The notes under the pieces are model-generated. The model did not search any database and was not told where the DNA came from. It was given only the letters and a program-made list of their open reading frames with translations. Both the position numbers and the translations under genes were made by a program. Source: Tardiphaga sp. (GTDB lineage Bacteria > Pseudomonadota > Alphaproteobacteria > Rhizobiales > Xanthobacteraceae). From it: a stretch of 6,153 nucleotides of DNA. Position 1 is the stretch's first letter. Each line of letters begins with the position of its first letter. The stretch spans positions 1 through 6,153 of the forward strand of contig JAQGJF010000858.1 in NCBI GenBank assembly GCA_028290765.1, in the 5' to 3' direction. This document shows positions 1-5,847 of the stretch, one piece after another.

Positions 1-32
1 CCCTGGATTGCTTCGCTTCGCTCGCAATGACG
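1..32. repeat. Partial interspersed palindromic repeat (one arm)
   Basis: This is one arm of a dispersed repeat, with cores ctggattgctt and tcgcaatgac. The complementary arm cores, gtcattgcgag and aagcaatccag, are seen at 5944-6013, so the two ends of the window carry the same repeat family. I recall this family as abundant between genes in Bradyrhizobium-like genomes; that part is recollection. The element is cut by the window edge, so its other arm cannot be seen. Confidence 0.7.
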
Positions 33-70
33 GATTTGGTGACGCCGATGTAACTCAAAATCATCAAGTT

Positions 71-118
71 CTAAAACTTCAAATTCGCGAATGCCCGCAC
101 ACCGATGCCTGGCATCAG
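71..118 (-). pseudogene. Relic: last 15 codons of a TonB-dependent receptor
   Basis: Read on the minus strand this stretch encodes LMPGIGVRAFANLKF and a TAG stop. That is the same 15-residue C-terminus as the larger ZnuD-like relic ending at 2576. An aromatic last residue (here Phe) is typical of the last beta strand of outer-membrane barrels. Over 65-119 versus 2570-2624 the DNA differs at four positions, and all four are synonymous third-codon changes. Upstream of the 15 codons (right of 119) similarity stops abruptly. The fragment cannot make a protein. It marks where a second receptor gene of this type used to end, or one edge of a rearrangement that placed the iron receptor gene between the two tails. 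Confidence 0.72.
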
Positions 119-164
119 CCCCTCTCGCGAAATCGCGCATGTCCACGCCGGTCGACACGTCATC

Positions 165-234
165 ACTTTAGACAAAGACTAATCCGGAACTTTAGACAAA
201 GACTAATTCTGAAATCCCGTTAGACGAATACTAA
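165..234. promoter_or_regulatory. Three tandem TTAG-N7-CTAA motifs, possible iron-responsive operator
   Basis: Interrupted inverted repeats TTAG-N7-CTAA occur at 168-182, 192-206 and 220-234. The first two lie in adjacent 24-bp units (165-188 and 189-212) that match at 22 of 24 positions; the third is more diverged and offset by 28 bp. They end about 100 nt before the receptor start at 336, in AT-richer DNA than the surroundings. The half-sites and spacing resemble the iron control element bound by Irr in Bradyrhizobiaceae (roughly TTTAGAA-N3-TTCTAAA), but the inner AA/TT positions are not conserved. That the array is regulatory is likely; that the regulator is Irr is a guess. Confidence 0.42.
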
Positions 235-239
235 TTCTA

Positions 240-263
240 AAACAGCCAATTGAAGTGCTGTTT
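240..263 (+). other. Small hairpin in the receptor leader
   Basis: AAACAGC at 240-246 pairs perfectly with GCTGTTT at 257-263 across a 10-nt loop. No T-tract follows, so it does not look like an intrinsic terminator. It could be a protein-binding dyad or a 5'-UTR stem, or chance; a 7-bp stem is weak evidence by itself. Confidence 0.25.
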
Positions 264-335
264 GGTCCTTCGCACCCTTCAATGTGCTGAGCACGATTGC
301 TAGTGGTCCCCGGCGAGAAGCGATGGGGGCCGCAC

Positions 336-2579
336 ATGACGACACATCTGAAATCCGCGGGATGGCTCGGCACGACGCTGCCGATGCTGGTGGCGATGAT
401 GACCGTTACACCAGCGGAAGCGCAATCGTCCGCGCGCGAATTGCCGGAGCTCGTCGTGGAGCAGTCTTCGCGACAGGCGGCGCGTCCGCGGCCCGCCCGC
501 GCGCGACAGACCGCGTCAGCGGCAAGCCGGCGCTCGGCGCGGCGCGGGTCGGCGGCGTCCGATACCGCCGCTGCCGCAGGCGTGCGTCCTGAAACGGCGA
601 CTGGTCCGGTACGCGGCTATCTCGCCAACCAGAGCGGCACCGGCACCAAGACCGACACGCCGCTGCGCGAAACGCCGCAATCGATTACGGTGGCCACCGC
701 CGACCGCGTCACCGATCAGGGCGCGCTCACCGTGCAGGAGGCGCTGCGCTACGTGCCCGGCGTGATCGCCGATGCCTATGGCCAGGATTCGCGCGGCGAC
801 TATCCGCGGATTCGCGGCCAGGATCCGAACATTTATCTCGACGGCACCCGCGTGGTGAACACCTTCGTCTTCAACGAATGGCGGCCCGATCCTTACACAC
901 TGGAGCGCATCGAGGTGCTGCGCTGCCCATCATCGGTGCTGTATGGCGACACCTCGACGGCCGGCTTGCTGAACCTGATCTCGAAGCGTCCACAGGCGGA
1001 GGCATCGAGCGAAATCGGCGTGCAATATGGCAGCTTCAACCGCAAGCAAGTGCAGGTCGACAGCACCGGTAAGCTGACCAAGGATGGCGAGTGGCTGTAT
1101 CGCTTCGTCGGCGTGTTCCGCGACAGCAACATGCAAACCGACTCCGTCAAGGACGACCGCATCGTGCTGGCGCCGTCGCTGACCTGGCGGCCGACCAACA
1201 ACACCAGTTGGACCGTGCTCGCTACCTATCAAAAGGACAAGACCGGTTCCTCCACCGCGTTCCTGCCGCATGAGGGCACGCTGTTCGCCGGCCCCAACGG
1301 CTTCATTCCGGTGCGGCGTTTTGCCAGCGACCCAAGCTTCGATCGCTATCGGACCGAGACCGCCGCGATCAGCAGCCTGTTCGAGCACAGCTTCAACGAT
1401 GCCGTGAAGATCCAGCAGAACGTCCGTTACGCCCATGTCGAGGGCATCTACCGGACGGCCTATCCGGACGTGTACTCGGACCCGGTGAACCCATTCCTCG
1501 ATGCCGAGCGGCGCACCGTGGCGCGCTTTCTCTCGAGCCGGGAAACCGCCAAGGACAGCCTCACCTCGGACAGCAATGCCGAGTTGAAATTTGCCGCCGG
1601 TGCGATGACGCACAAGACACTGTTCGGCGTCGACTATCGCAGCCTGCAGGAACGCGCCTCATCCGGCGGCGGCTATGATCCCACGCCGTTCGACCTCTAT
1701 GCGCCCGTCTATACTGGCGTCGTGGCGCCGACGCTGTCGGCGGAGCCGGATGTGCGGCAGGGCCAGCTTGGGCTTTATGCGCAGGACCAGATGCGGCTCG
1801 GGCCGTGGCTCGCCGTTGTCGGCCTGCGCCAGGATTACGTCACCAACAACGTCCAGGGATCCCCGGCGGAAGACACCAAGGCGACCACCGGCCGCGCCGC
1901 ACTGATGTACGAATTGCCGTTTGGCCTGACGCCCTACGTCACTTACGCGCAGTCGTTCAACCCGATTTTCGGCAGCGGCATCTGCGCCACGATCTGCCAG
2001 GCTCAGCGCGGCGAGATGGTGGAACTGGGATTCAAGTACAACCCGATGTCGGGCACCGCGATCAACGGCGCGATCTACGACACTATCGAAAAGAACCGGC
2101 TGGCGGCCGACCCCACCAATCCGTTGATCTCGATCCAGACCGGACAGGTGCGGATCCGCGGCGCCGAGCTTGAGGTGCTGACCCGCGTAACGCCGGACCT
2201 CGATCTGATCGGCGCCTACGCCTATGTCGATGCGCGCGTGCAAAGTGGCGACAACGCCGGCAAGCATGTCGAGACCGTACCGGAACATCAGGCCTCGCTG
2301 TGGGCGAAGTACCGTCTGACGGTGCTCGGACTGTCGGGAGTCACCGTCGGCGGCGGCGTGCGCTATATCGGCGAGTCCTGGGACGGCACCGATACAATCC
2401 GCACGCCGGATTACACGCTGTTCGACGCCATGATCCGCTACGAAAACGGACCCTGGCGGTTTCAGGTCAACGCCAGCAACCTCGCCGACAGGCGTCATGT
2501 CACCACCTGTCTGGCGCGCGGCGACTGTTTCTACGGCATCGGCCGCACGGTACTGAGCAGCCTGACCTACAAGTTCTAG
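336..2579 (+). CDS. TonB-dependent siderophore receptor (FhuA-like)
   Basis: This 747-residue protein is an outer-membrane receptor of the ferric-siderophore type, powered by TonB-ExbB-ExbD. The ATG at 336 is chosen because GGGGG lies 6 nt upstream and the protein then opens with a signal peptide (1-29, predicted cut AEA/QS). A TTG at 297 would add 13 residues before it. A TonB-box-like ELPELVVEQ is at 35-43, followed by an Arg/Ala/Pro-rich linker (about 44-95). The plug spans about 105-220 (LRETPQSITV, YPRIRGQDPNIYLDG, LLNLISKRP) and the 22-strand barrel follows, ending in the typical SLTYKF. Cys pairs 550/554 and 725/731 probably form extracellular-loop disulfides, as in related receptors. 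Residue 197 is Cys where the family has Gly (VLRGPSS). The ligand cannot be read from sequence; a hydroxamate such as ferrichrome is plausible. The tandem motifs upstream suggest iron control. Confidence 0.9.
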   Translation: MTTHLKSAGWLGTTLPMLVAMMTVTPAEAQSSARELPELVVEQSSRQAARPRPARARQTASAASRRSARRGSAASDTAAAAGVRPETATGPVRGYLANQSGTGTKTDTPLRETPQSITVATADRVTDQGALTVQEALRYVPGVIADAYGQDSRGDYPRIRGQDPNIYLDGTRVVNTFVFNEWRPDPYTLERIEVLRCPSSVLYGDTSTAGLLNLISKRPQAEASSEIGVQYGSFNRKQVQVDSTGKLTKDGEWLYRFVGVFRDSNMQTDSVKDDRIVLAPSLTWRPTNNTSWTVLATYQKDKTGSSTAFLPHEGTLFAGPNGFIPVRRFASDPSFDRYRTETAAISSLFEHSFNDAVKIQQNVRYAHVEGIYRTAYPDVYSDPVNPFLDAERRTVARFLSSRETAKDSLTSDSNAELKFAAGAMTHKTLFGVDYRSLQERASSGGGYDPTPFDLYAPVYTGVVAPTLSAEPDVRQGQLGLYAQDQMRLGPWLAVVGLRQDYVTNNVQGSPAEDTKATTGRAALMYELPFGLTPYVTYAQSFNPIFGSGICATICQAQRGEMVELGFKYNPMSGTAINGAIYDTIEKNRLAADPTNPLISIQTGQVRIRGAELEVLTRVTPDLDLIGAYAYVDARVQSGDNAGKHVETVPEHQASLWAKYRLTVLGLSGVTVGGGVRYIGESWDGTDTIRTPDYTLFDAMIRYENGPWRFQVNASNLADRRHVTTCLARGDCFYGIGRTVLSSLTYKF

Positions 2580-2584
2580 AACTT
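2571..2584. other. 14-bp palindrome at convergent stop codons
   Basis: The sequence aagttctagaactt is a perfect palindrome. It holds both the plus-strand receptor stop (TAG 2577-2579) and the minus-strand relic stop (TAG, 2578-2576), so each reading frame ends Lys-Phe-stop in the same DNA. The stem is too short and lacks a T-tract to be a convincing bidirectional terminator. Confidence 0.6.
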
Positions 2585-3007
2585 CAAATTCGCAAATGCC
2601 CGCACGCCGATGCCCGGCATCAGCACTTCGTCCTTGTTGTAGGACACGGAGTTACGGATGTTCTCGTTCAGGAGGTTGTTGCCGACGATGCCGACCAGCA
2701 TTTCGCGGGCCCCGAACCACGATGTATCGAGCTTGGTCTTGTAGCTGATTTCGGCGTTCAGCAGATTATAGCCGGGCGTCGGGGTTTCGCCGATCGGGGC
2801 GATGTCGTTCTGGGCGAAGGCGTGCAGCAGGTTGATGCGGGCCAGCCAGTTGGCGTCGCGCCAGAACAGGCCGCCGCCGGCGCGCACCGGCGGAATGCGC
2901 GGCACATTGGTGCCGTCGGTGAAGGTGGCGCGGACGATGTCGAACTGGTCCTCGACGACACGGCATTCCCGCTTCTGGCAGTAGCTGACCCGCTTCTTTC
3001 CTTGCAT
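2576..3007 (-). pseudogene. C-terminal remnant of a ZnuD-like zinc TonB-dependent receptor
   Basis: The frame encodes 143 residues ending in a typical outer-membrane barrel terminus. Recognisable late-barrel segments, numbered from the ATG whose first base is 3007, include VPRIPPVRAGGGLFWRDANW (about 35-54), INLLHAFAQNDIAP (58-71), TPTPGYNLLNAEISY (75-89) and VGNNLLNENIRNSVSYNKDE (107-126). This PRIPP...LLHAF...TP..GY.LLNA...NLL...R...S..KD pattern is that of ZnuD-type receptors, which import zinc across the outer membrane. Full proteins have roughly 650-800 residues, so the signal peptide, plug and most of the barrel are absent. The first ~17 codons (MQGKKRVSYCQKRECRV) do not match the family as I know it and may be fused sequence. 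GGGGAG abuts the ATG, and an in-frame stop lies at 3031-3029 inside the Zur-like palindrome. I infer a non-functional relic left by a deletion; a translated fragment cannot be excluded. Confidence 0.65.
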
Positions 3008-3022
3008 CTCCCCGGAAGAAAT

Positions 3023-3040
3023 GTAATGTTATAACATCAC
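3023..3040. promoter_or_regulatory. Putative Zur operator
   Basis: The 18-mer gtaatgttataacatcac is a palindrome with 8 of 9 base pairs matched, centred between 3031 and 3032. Its GTTATAAC core and the outer GTAAT/ATCAC arms fit the alphaproteobacterial zinc uptake regulator (Zur) box as I recall it. It lies 16 nt upstream of the ZnuD-like relic on the minus strand and 294 nt upstream of the COG0523 GTPase start on the plus strand. Both are classic Zur targets. Under zinc sufficiency Zn-Zur would repress transcription from here. Which direction is still driven is unclear, and no -10/-35 boxes were identified with confidence. Confidence 0.68.
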
Positions 3041-3334
3041 AAAACGGGTTGCGGCGAGCTGGCCGATGGCATTTCGCATCATGTTGCCAAGGCGATCTAC
3101 GGATGGTGGGCCGACAAAATGCCCGACCACGTCGCGGCGGCCTGACCGCGCGCGTCACCCTGGGAAGATCTCGACCGGTTCCGCGCCGTTGCGCCGTTAT
3201 CTAGGTCGCGCAGAGTGGAGCGGCTGCTTTACCTGCTCGATAGCGGCACGAAGCCAGCCGTCCGCGGATGGGCGGTCCCGACGCTATGGCGCAAAAGCGC
3301 CGCTGCCCACGAAGTGCGAAGAGGAAATAATGAC
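3041..3334 (+). other. Leader without a recognised gene; possible small relic
   Basis: No complete gene is supported here. One short open stretch (3053-3145, ending TGA) would read GELADGISHHVAKAIYGWWA followed by DKMPDHVAAA. It has no start codon or ribosome site and stops upstream inside the palindrome at 3032-3034, so it may be the tail of a lost gene or chance; I do not recognise it. The rest, up to the GTPase ribosome site, shows only a small hairpin, GGCGC-AAAA-GCGCC, at 3288-3301. The length and the apparent relic suggest that the Zur-like box and the GTPase were not always this far apart. Confidence 0.35.
3321..3326 (+). promoter_or_regulatory. Ribosome binding site fixing the GTPase start
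   Basis: GAGGAA sits 8 nt before the ATG at 3335. The open frame extends 40 codons further upstream to 3215, but those codons have no family resemblance, and the ATG at 3335 places the P-loop at the usual distance from the N-terminus. Confidence 0.8.
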
Positions 3335-4306
3335 ATGCCCGATGCTGCGACACAGATTCCCGTCACGGTTCTGACCGGTTATCTCGGGTCTGGGAAGACG
3401 ACGTTGCTAAACCGCATTCTCTCCGAGACGCATGGCAAGCGGTATGCCGTGATCGTGAACGAATTCGGAGAAGTCGGTATCGATAACGATCTCATCGTCG
3501 ACGCGGACGAAGAGATTTTCGAGATGAACAACGGCTGCATCTGCTGCACGGTTCGCGGCGACCTTATTCGCATCATCGCGGGGCTGACGCAGCGCAGCCG
3601 CGGTTTCGACGGCATTGTCGTCGAGACTACCGGACTCGCAGATCCCGGGCCGGTGGCGCAGACGTTCTTTGTCGATGAGGACGTCCGCCGCAAGACGAAG
3701 CTCGACGCCATCATCACCGTCACGGATGCCAAGCATCTCCTCGAACAGATCAACCGGGCCCCGGAAGCGCAGGAACAACTCGCGTTCGCCGACGTCGTTC
3801 TCGTCAACAAAGTCGATCTTGTCGATAAGGGCAGCCTCGCAACGGTCGAACGTCGTATCCGAAACATCAATCCATATGCGACGATTCACAGAACGGAGCG
3901 CTGTGGTATCGACCTCGCCAAGGTATTGGGGCGAGACGCCTTTAATCTCGAGCGCATCCTCGAAGTCGAGCCGGGATTCCTCACGGAAGAACACGACCAC
4001 GAACACGACGACAGGATCGGCAGCCTGTCCCTGGTCGCGGATCGACCGATGAAGCCCAACAGGTTCGTGTCATGGATTCAAGATGTCACCCAACGCCACG
4101 GGACGGACATCCTGCGCATGAAAGGCATCGCATCCATAGAGGATGACGATCGGCAGTTTGTCGTTCAGAGCGTTCACATGCTCATTGAGGGCGGAAGTCA
4201 GCGTCCCTGGAAGGAGCACGAGGCGCGCCAGACACGGCTTGTCTTCATCGGGCGCGACCTGCCAAGGGACCTGCTAAGGCAGGGGTTTGAGGCTTGCTGC
4301 GTCTGA
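3335..4306 (+). CDS. COG0523/CobW-family GTPase, putative zinc metallochaperone
   Basis: This 323-residue cytoplasmic G3E-family P-loop GTPase is close to the usual family length. Visible motifs: Walker A GYLGSGKTT (15-23), NEFGEVGIDN (42-51), the diagnostic metal site NGCICC with Cys68/70/71, ETTGLADP (97-104; Walker B-like region) and the guanine-specificity motif NKVD (158-161). A metal-binding loop EEHDHEHDD (218-226; His220/222/224) precedes the C-terminal CobW_C domain, which starts near SLSLVADRPMKPNRFVSWIQ. Relatives such as B. subtilis ZagA (YciC) and A. baumannii ZigA bind zinc, hydrolyse GTP and are made under zinc limitation to deliver metal to client proteins. The upstream Zur-like box and the downstream DUF1007 gene make zinc the best guess. 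Cobalamin or nitrile-hydratase roles, known for other COG0523 members, are less likely because no cob or nitrile-hydratase genes are nearby. Confidence 0.93.
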   Translation: MPDAATQIPVTVLTGYLGSGKTTLLNRILSETHGKRYAVIVNEFGEVGIDNDLIVDADEEIFEMNNGCICCTVRGDLIRIIAGLTQRSRGFDGIVVETTGLADPGPVAQTFFVDEDVRRKTKLDAIITVTDAKHLLEQINRAPEAQEQLAFADVVLVNKVDLVDKGSLATVERRIRNINPYATIHRTERCGIDLAKVLGRDAFNLERILEVEPGFLTEEHDHEHDDRIGSLSLVADRPMKPNRFVSWIQDVTQRHGTDILRMKGIASIEDDDRQFVVQSVHMLIEGGSQRPWKEHEARQTRLVFIGRDLPRDLLRQGFEACCV

Positions 4307-4316
4307 GGGAACTGAG

Positions 4317-4523
4317 ATGGGCGAGATCGAAGGATTTGTTCCGAAATCGGAGCTCGAGCGGATTCGCTTAATTCACGAAGCGCGCGCGGTATATGACGGG
4401 ATCTTTCCTCCGACCGATGCGGGCGGCCAGCGGCCGGATGACCGACCCGGCAAGGGTGACGCAACCAGGCTGAAAGGGCCGGCTCCCTCGAAAGGAAACG
4501 TCCGGATGACGGGGCGCTCATAG
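4317..4523 (+). CDS. Conserved-looking 68-aa protein of unknown function, coupled to the GTPase
   Basis: The ATG at 4317 follows the GTPase stop by 10 nt, with GAGGGA at 4305-4310 overlapping that stop codon, so the two are probably co-translated. The N-terminal half (MGEIEGFVPKSELERIRLIH, then EARAVYDGIFPPTD) reads as a short charged amphipathic helix at about 10-28 ending in a Phe-Pro-Pro turn. The remainder from about residue 35 is Gly/Pro/Arg/Lys-rich and probably disordered. There is no signal peptide, Cys or membrane segment, so it is likely cytoplasmic. I do not recognise the family. The placement suggests a partner, client or regulator of the GTPase, which is inference only. Base composition and the good ribosome site support a real gene. 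Confidence 0.62.
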   Translation: MGEIEGFVPKSELERIRLIHEARAVYDGIFPPTDAGGQRPDDRPGKGDATRLKGPAPSKGNVRMTGRS

Positions 4524-4646
4524 CCCCTCGATCGCCATATTTTCCTTGTCCATTGCAGGGTGATCGCCAATGCATGGTGGCCATTGCGCGCGTTCGGCTG
4601 GTGGCGGTAGTGCCGGAGCTCCAGACGTCAGAAGGGGAGCGGCTCC
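4524..4646 (+). other. Spacer before the DUF2946-like gene
   Basis: This 123-nt stretch has no open frame with a ribosome site. No second Zur-like palindrome, strong promoter or terminator stem was found. The only functional element seen is AAGGGGAG at 4632-4639, the ribosome site of the next gene. The genes on either side could share one transcript. Confidence 0.4.
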
Positions 4647-5051
4647 TTGGCAGACGCGAAAATAATGTTGGCACGGGCCTTCGCCCGGAGATGCGGAGCC
4701 TATCTCGCGCTGGCGGCGCTGACGCTGCAGTTCGCGCTGTCATTCGCGCATGTCCACAAGCATGATCTCGTCTTTTCAGGGTTCGACCGCACCGATGTCG
4801 TGAGCGTCGCGCACGGTCGACCGGGACTGCAAGTCGCGGAGCAGCTTCCGGCACGGCTGGCCGATGACGATGATCACTGCCCGATCTGCTTCTCGGGCTT
4901 CCTGCTGTCGAACTCTTCGCTGCCGGATGCGCCGGCACATCCGCGTTCGCTACAATTCCCCGAGATTGACCTTACGTTCAATCCAGTTTCCGATCGGGTG
5001 TTTCAACCGCGTCACGCGGCATTCCTGTCGCGCGCGCCCCCGGCCGCCTGA
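4647..5051 (+). CDS. Small exported DUF2946-like protein with Asp/His/Cys patch
   Basis: This is a 134-residue protein. I chose TTG at 4647 because AAGGGGAG lies 7 nt upstream; the ATG at 4665 has no clear ribosome site but would give the same mature protein. A positively charged start (ARAFARR) is followed by a hydrophobic segment at about 17-34 that acts as a signal peptide or single anchor. The exported part begins AHVHKHD (34-40) and has an acidic metal-ligand-like cluster DDDDHCPIC (73-81; His77, Cys78, Cys81). A hydrophobic N-terminus plus a central CPxC motif in a protein of about 130 residues matches the DUF2946 family, often found in metal-related loci. The biochemical role is unknown; periplasmic binding or sensing of Zn, Cu or Ni is inferred from the ligands and neighbours. 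It could instead be an unrelated small inner-membrane protein. Confidence 0.68.
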   Translation: MADAKIMLARAFARRCGAYLALAALTLQFALSFAHVHKHDLVFSGFDRTDVVSVAHGRPGLQVAEQLPARLADDDDHCPICFSGFLLSNSSLPDAPAHPRSLQFPEIDLTFNPVSDRVFQPRHAAFLSRAPPAA

Positions 5052-5208
5052 CGCCTTACCGCCACTTTCCTGCTTGCCGCAGGACACGTCTTGCGCAGCG
5101 CGACAAGACATATGCGTTGTATGGCGCGCTATCGCGCTCCGAGCGCATTTGAGACCACCGTCCCCGCTTCTTGCGGGTGCTCACATCTCCCGATTCGACG
5201 GACAGATC
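5052..5208 (+). other. Spacer between DUF2946-like and DUF1007 genes
   Basis: There is no supported gene in these 157 nt. Two small hairpins are visible: TCCTGC-TTGCC-GCAGGA at 5068-5084 and CCCGC-TTCTT-GCGGG at 5163-5177. Neither is followed by a T-tract, so neither is called a terminator. They may be mRNA processing or pausing stems, or chance. Confidence 0.35.
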
Positions 5209-5847
5209 ATGATGAAACGGACTTATTGCTCCTGCGCGATCCTACTCCTCTGGCTATTTATGAACCGCGCGGAGGCGCATCCCCATGTCTGGGTCACGTT
5301 CCACAGCGAAGTGCTCTACGCCGCTGATGGCACCCTGACGGGCGTCCGCCACGCCTGGACTTTCGACGACATGTTTTCAGCCTATGCGCTTCAGGGTATC
5401 TCCCACGCCAGGAAGGGCCACTACACGCGGGAGGAACTGGCCTCGCTGGCGCAAACCAATGTGGATTCCTTGAAGGAGTACGACTACTTCACCTACGCCC
5501 GCGCGGACGGCAAGAAGCTGAGGTTTGTGGACCCGGTCGACTATTGGCTCGAATACAAGGATGCCGCCCTGACCCTGCATTTCACCTTGCCCTTGAAGGC
5601 AGCCGCCACCGCCAAGACAATGCAGGTCGAGATCTACGACCCCTCGATCTTCGTGGATTTCGAATTCGCCAAGGACAAGCCGGTTTCCCTGAGCGGCGCG
5701 CCGCAATGTCTCCTGACCTACGATCTGCCGCACCAGCCGACGCCGGCCGAGCAGGCGCGGCTCAGCCAGCTCGACGCCGTGCCGCTCGATCCCTCCAGCA
5801 CCTATGGAGAAATCTTCGCGAACAAGATCCTGGTGAAATGCCCATGA
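5209..5847 (+). CDS. Exported DUF1007 family protein
   Basis: The protein has 212 residues, about the usual size for the family. The tandem ATGs at 5209 and 5212 open a signal peptide (1-23, MMKRTYCSCAI...RAEA); the frame stays open back to 4864, but those codons overlap the previous gene and look random. The mature protein would start HPHVWV (His24, His26), the family hallmark, followed by HAWTFDDMFSAY and a C-terminus FANKILVKCP. His-x-His at the new N-terminus suggests periplasmic metal binding. Family members are typically encoded just before NicO/RcnA-type Ni/Co (possibly Zn) transporters, often under metal regulators, so a role in handing metal to an inner-membrane permease is expected but unproven. 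The ribosome site is weak. Its stop overlaps an ATG (ATGA at 5844-5847), the usual sign of a coupled next gene, but that gene is missing and replaced by transposase sequence. Confidence 0.88.
   Translation: MMKRTYCSCAILLLWLFMNRAEAHPHVWVTFHSEVLYAADGTLTGVRHAWTFDDMFSAYALQGISHARKGHYTREELASLAQTNVDSLKEYDYFTYARADGKKLRFVDPVDYWLEYKDAALTLHFTLPLKAAATAKTMQVEIYDPSIFVDFEFAKDKPVSLSGAPQCLLTYDLPHQPTPAEQARLSQLDAVPLDPSSTYGEIFANKILVKCP

Noticed and set aside
297..335. TTG at 297 as the receptor start
   Set aside because: It would put 13 unmatched residues before a well-formed signal peptide. The ATG at 336 has GGGGG 6 nt upstream and begins the signal peptide directly.
930..2498. Long minus-strand open frames opposite the siderophore receptor (930-1613 and 1659-2498)
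   Set aside because: They are antisense shadows created by GC-rich codons. Their translations are Arg/Gly/Val/Asp-rich with no family motifs, while the plus strand encodes a clear full-length receptor.
3215..3334. N-terminal 40-codon extension of the GTPase
   Set aside because: COG0523 proteins normally begin shortly before the P-loop, and GAGGAA 8 nt before 3335 fixes the start there.
3146..3334. Riboswitch (cobalamin or other metal) in the GTPase leader
   Set aside because: I looked for a B12 box and for extended conserved stems. Only one 5-bp hairpin (3288-3301) is visible, which does not support a known riboswitch.
5068..5177. Hairpins at 5068-5084 and 5163-5177 as intrinsic terminators
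   Set aside because: The stems are 5-6 bp and neither is followed by a run of T, so termination is not supported.
4864..5208. Upstream extension of the DUF1007 frame
   Set aside because: It overlaps the end of the DUF2946-like gene, and its translation is Arg/Cys-rich without pattern. The signal peptide begins at 5209.
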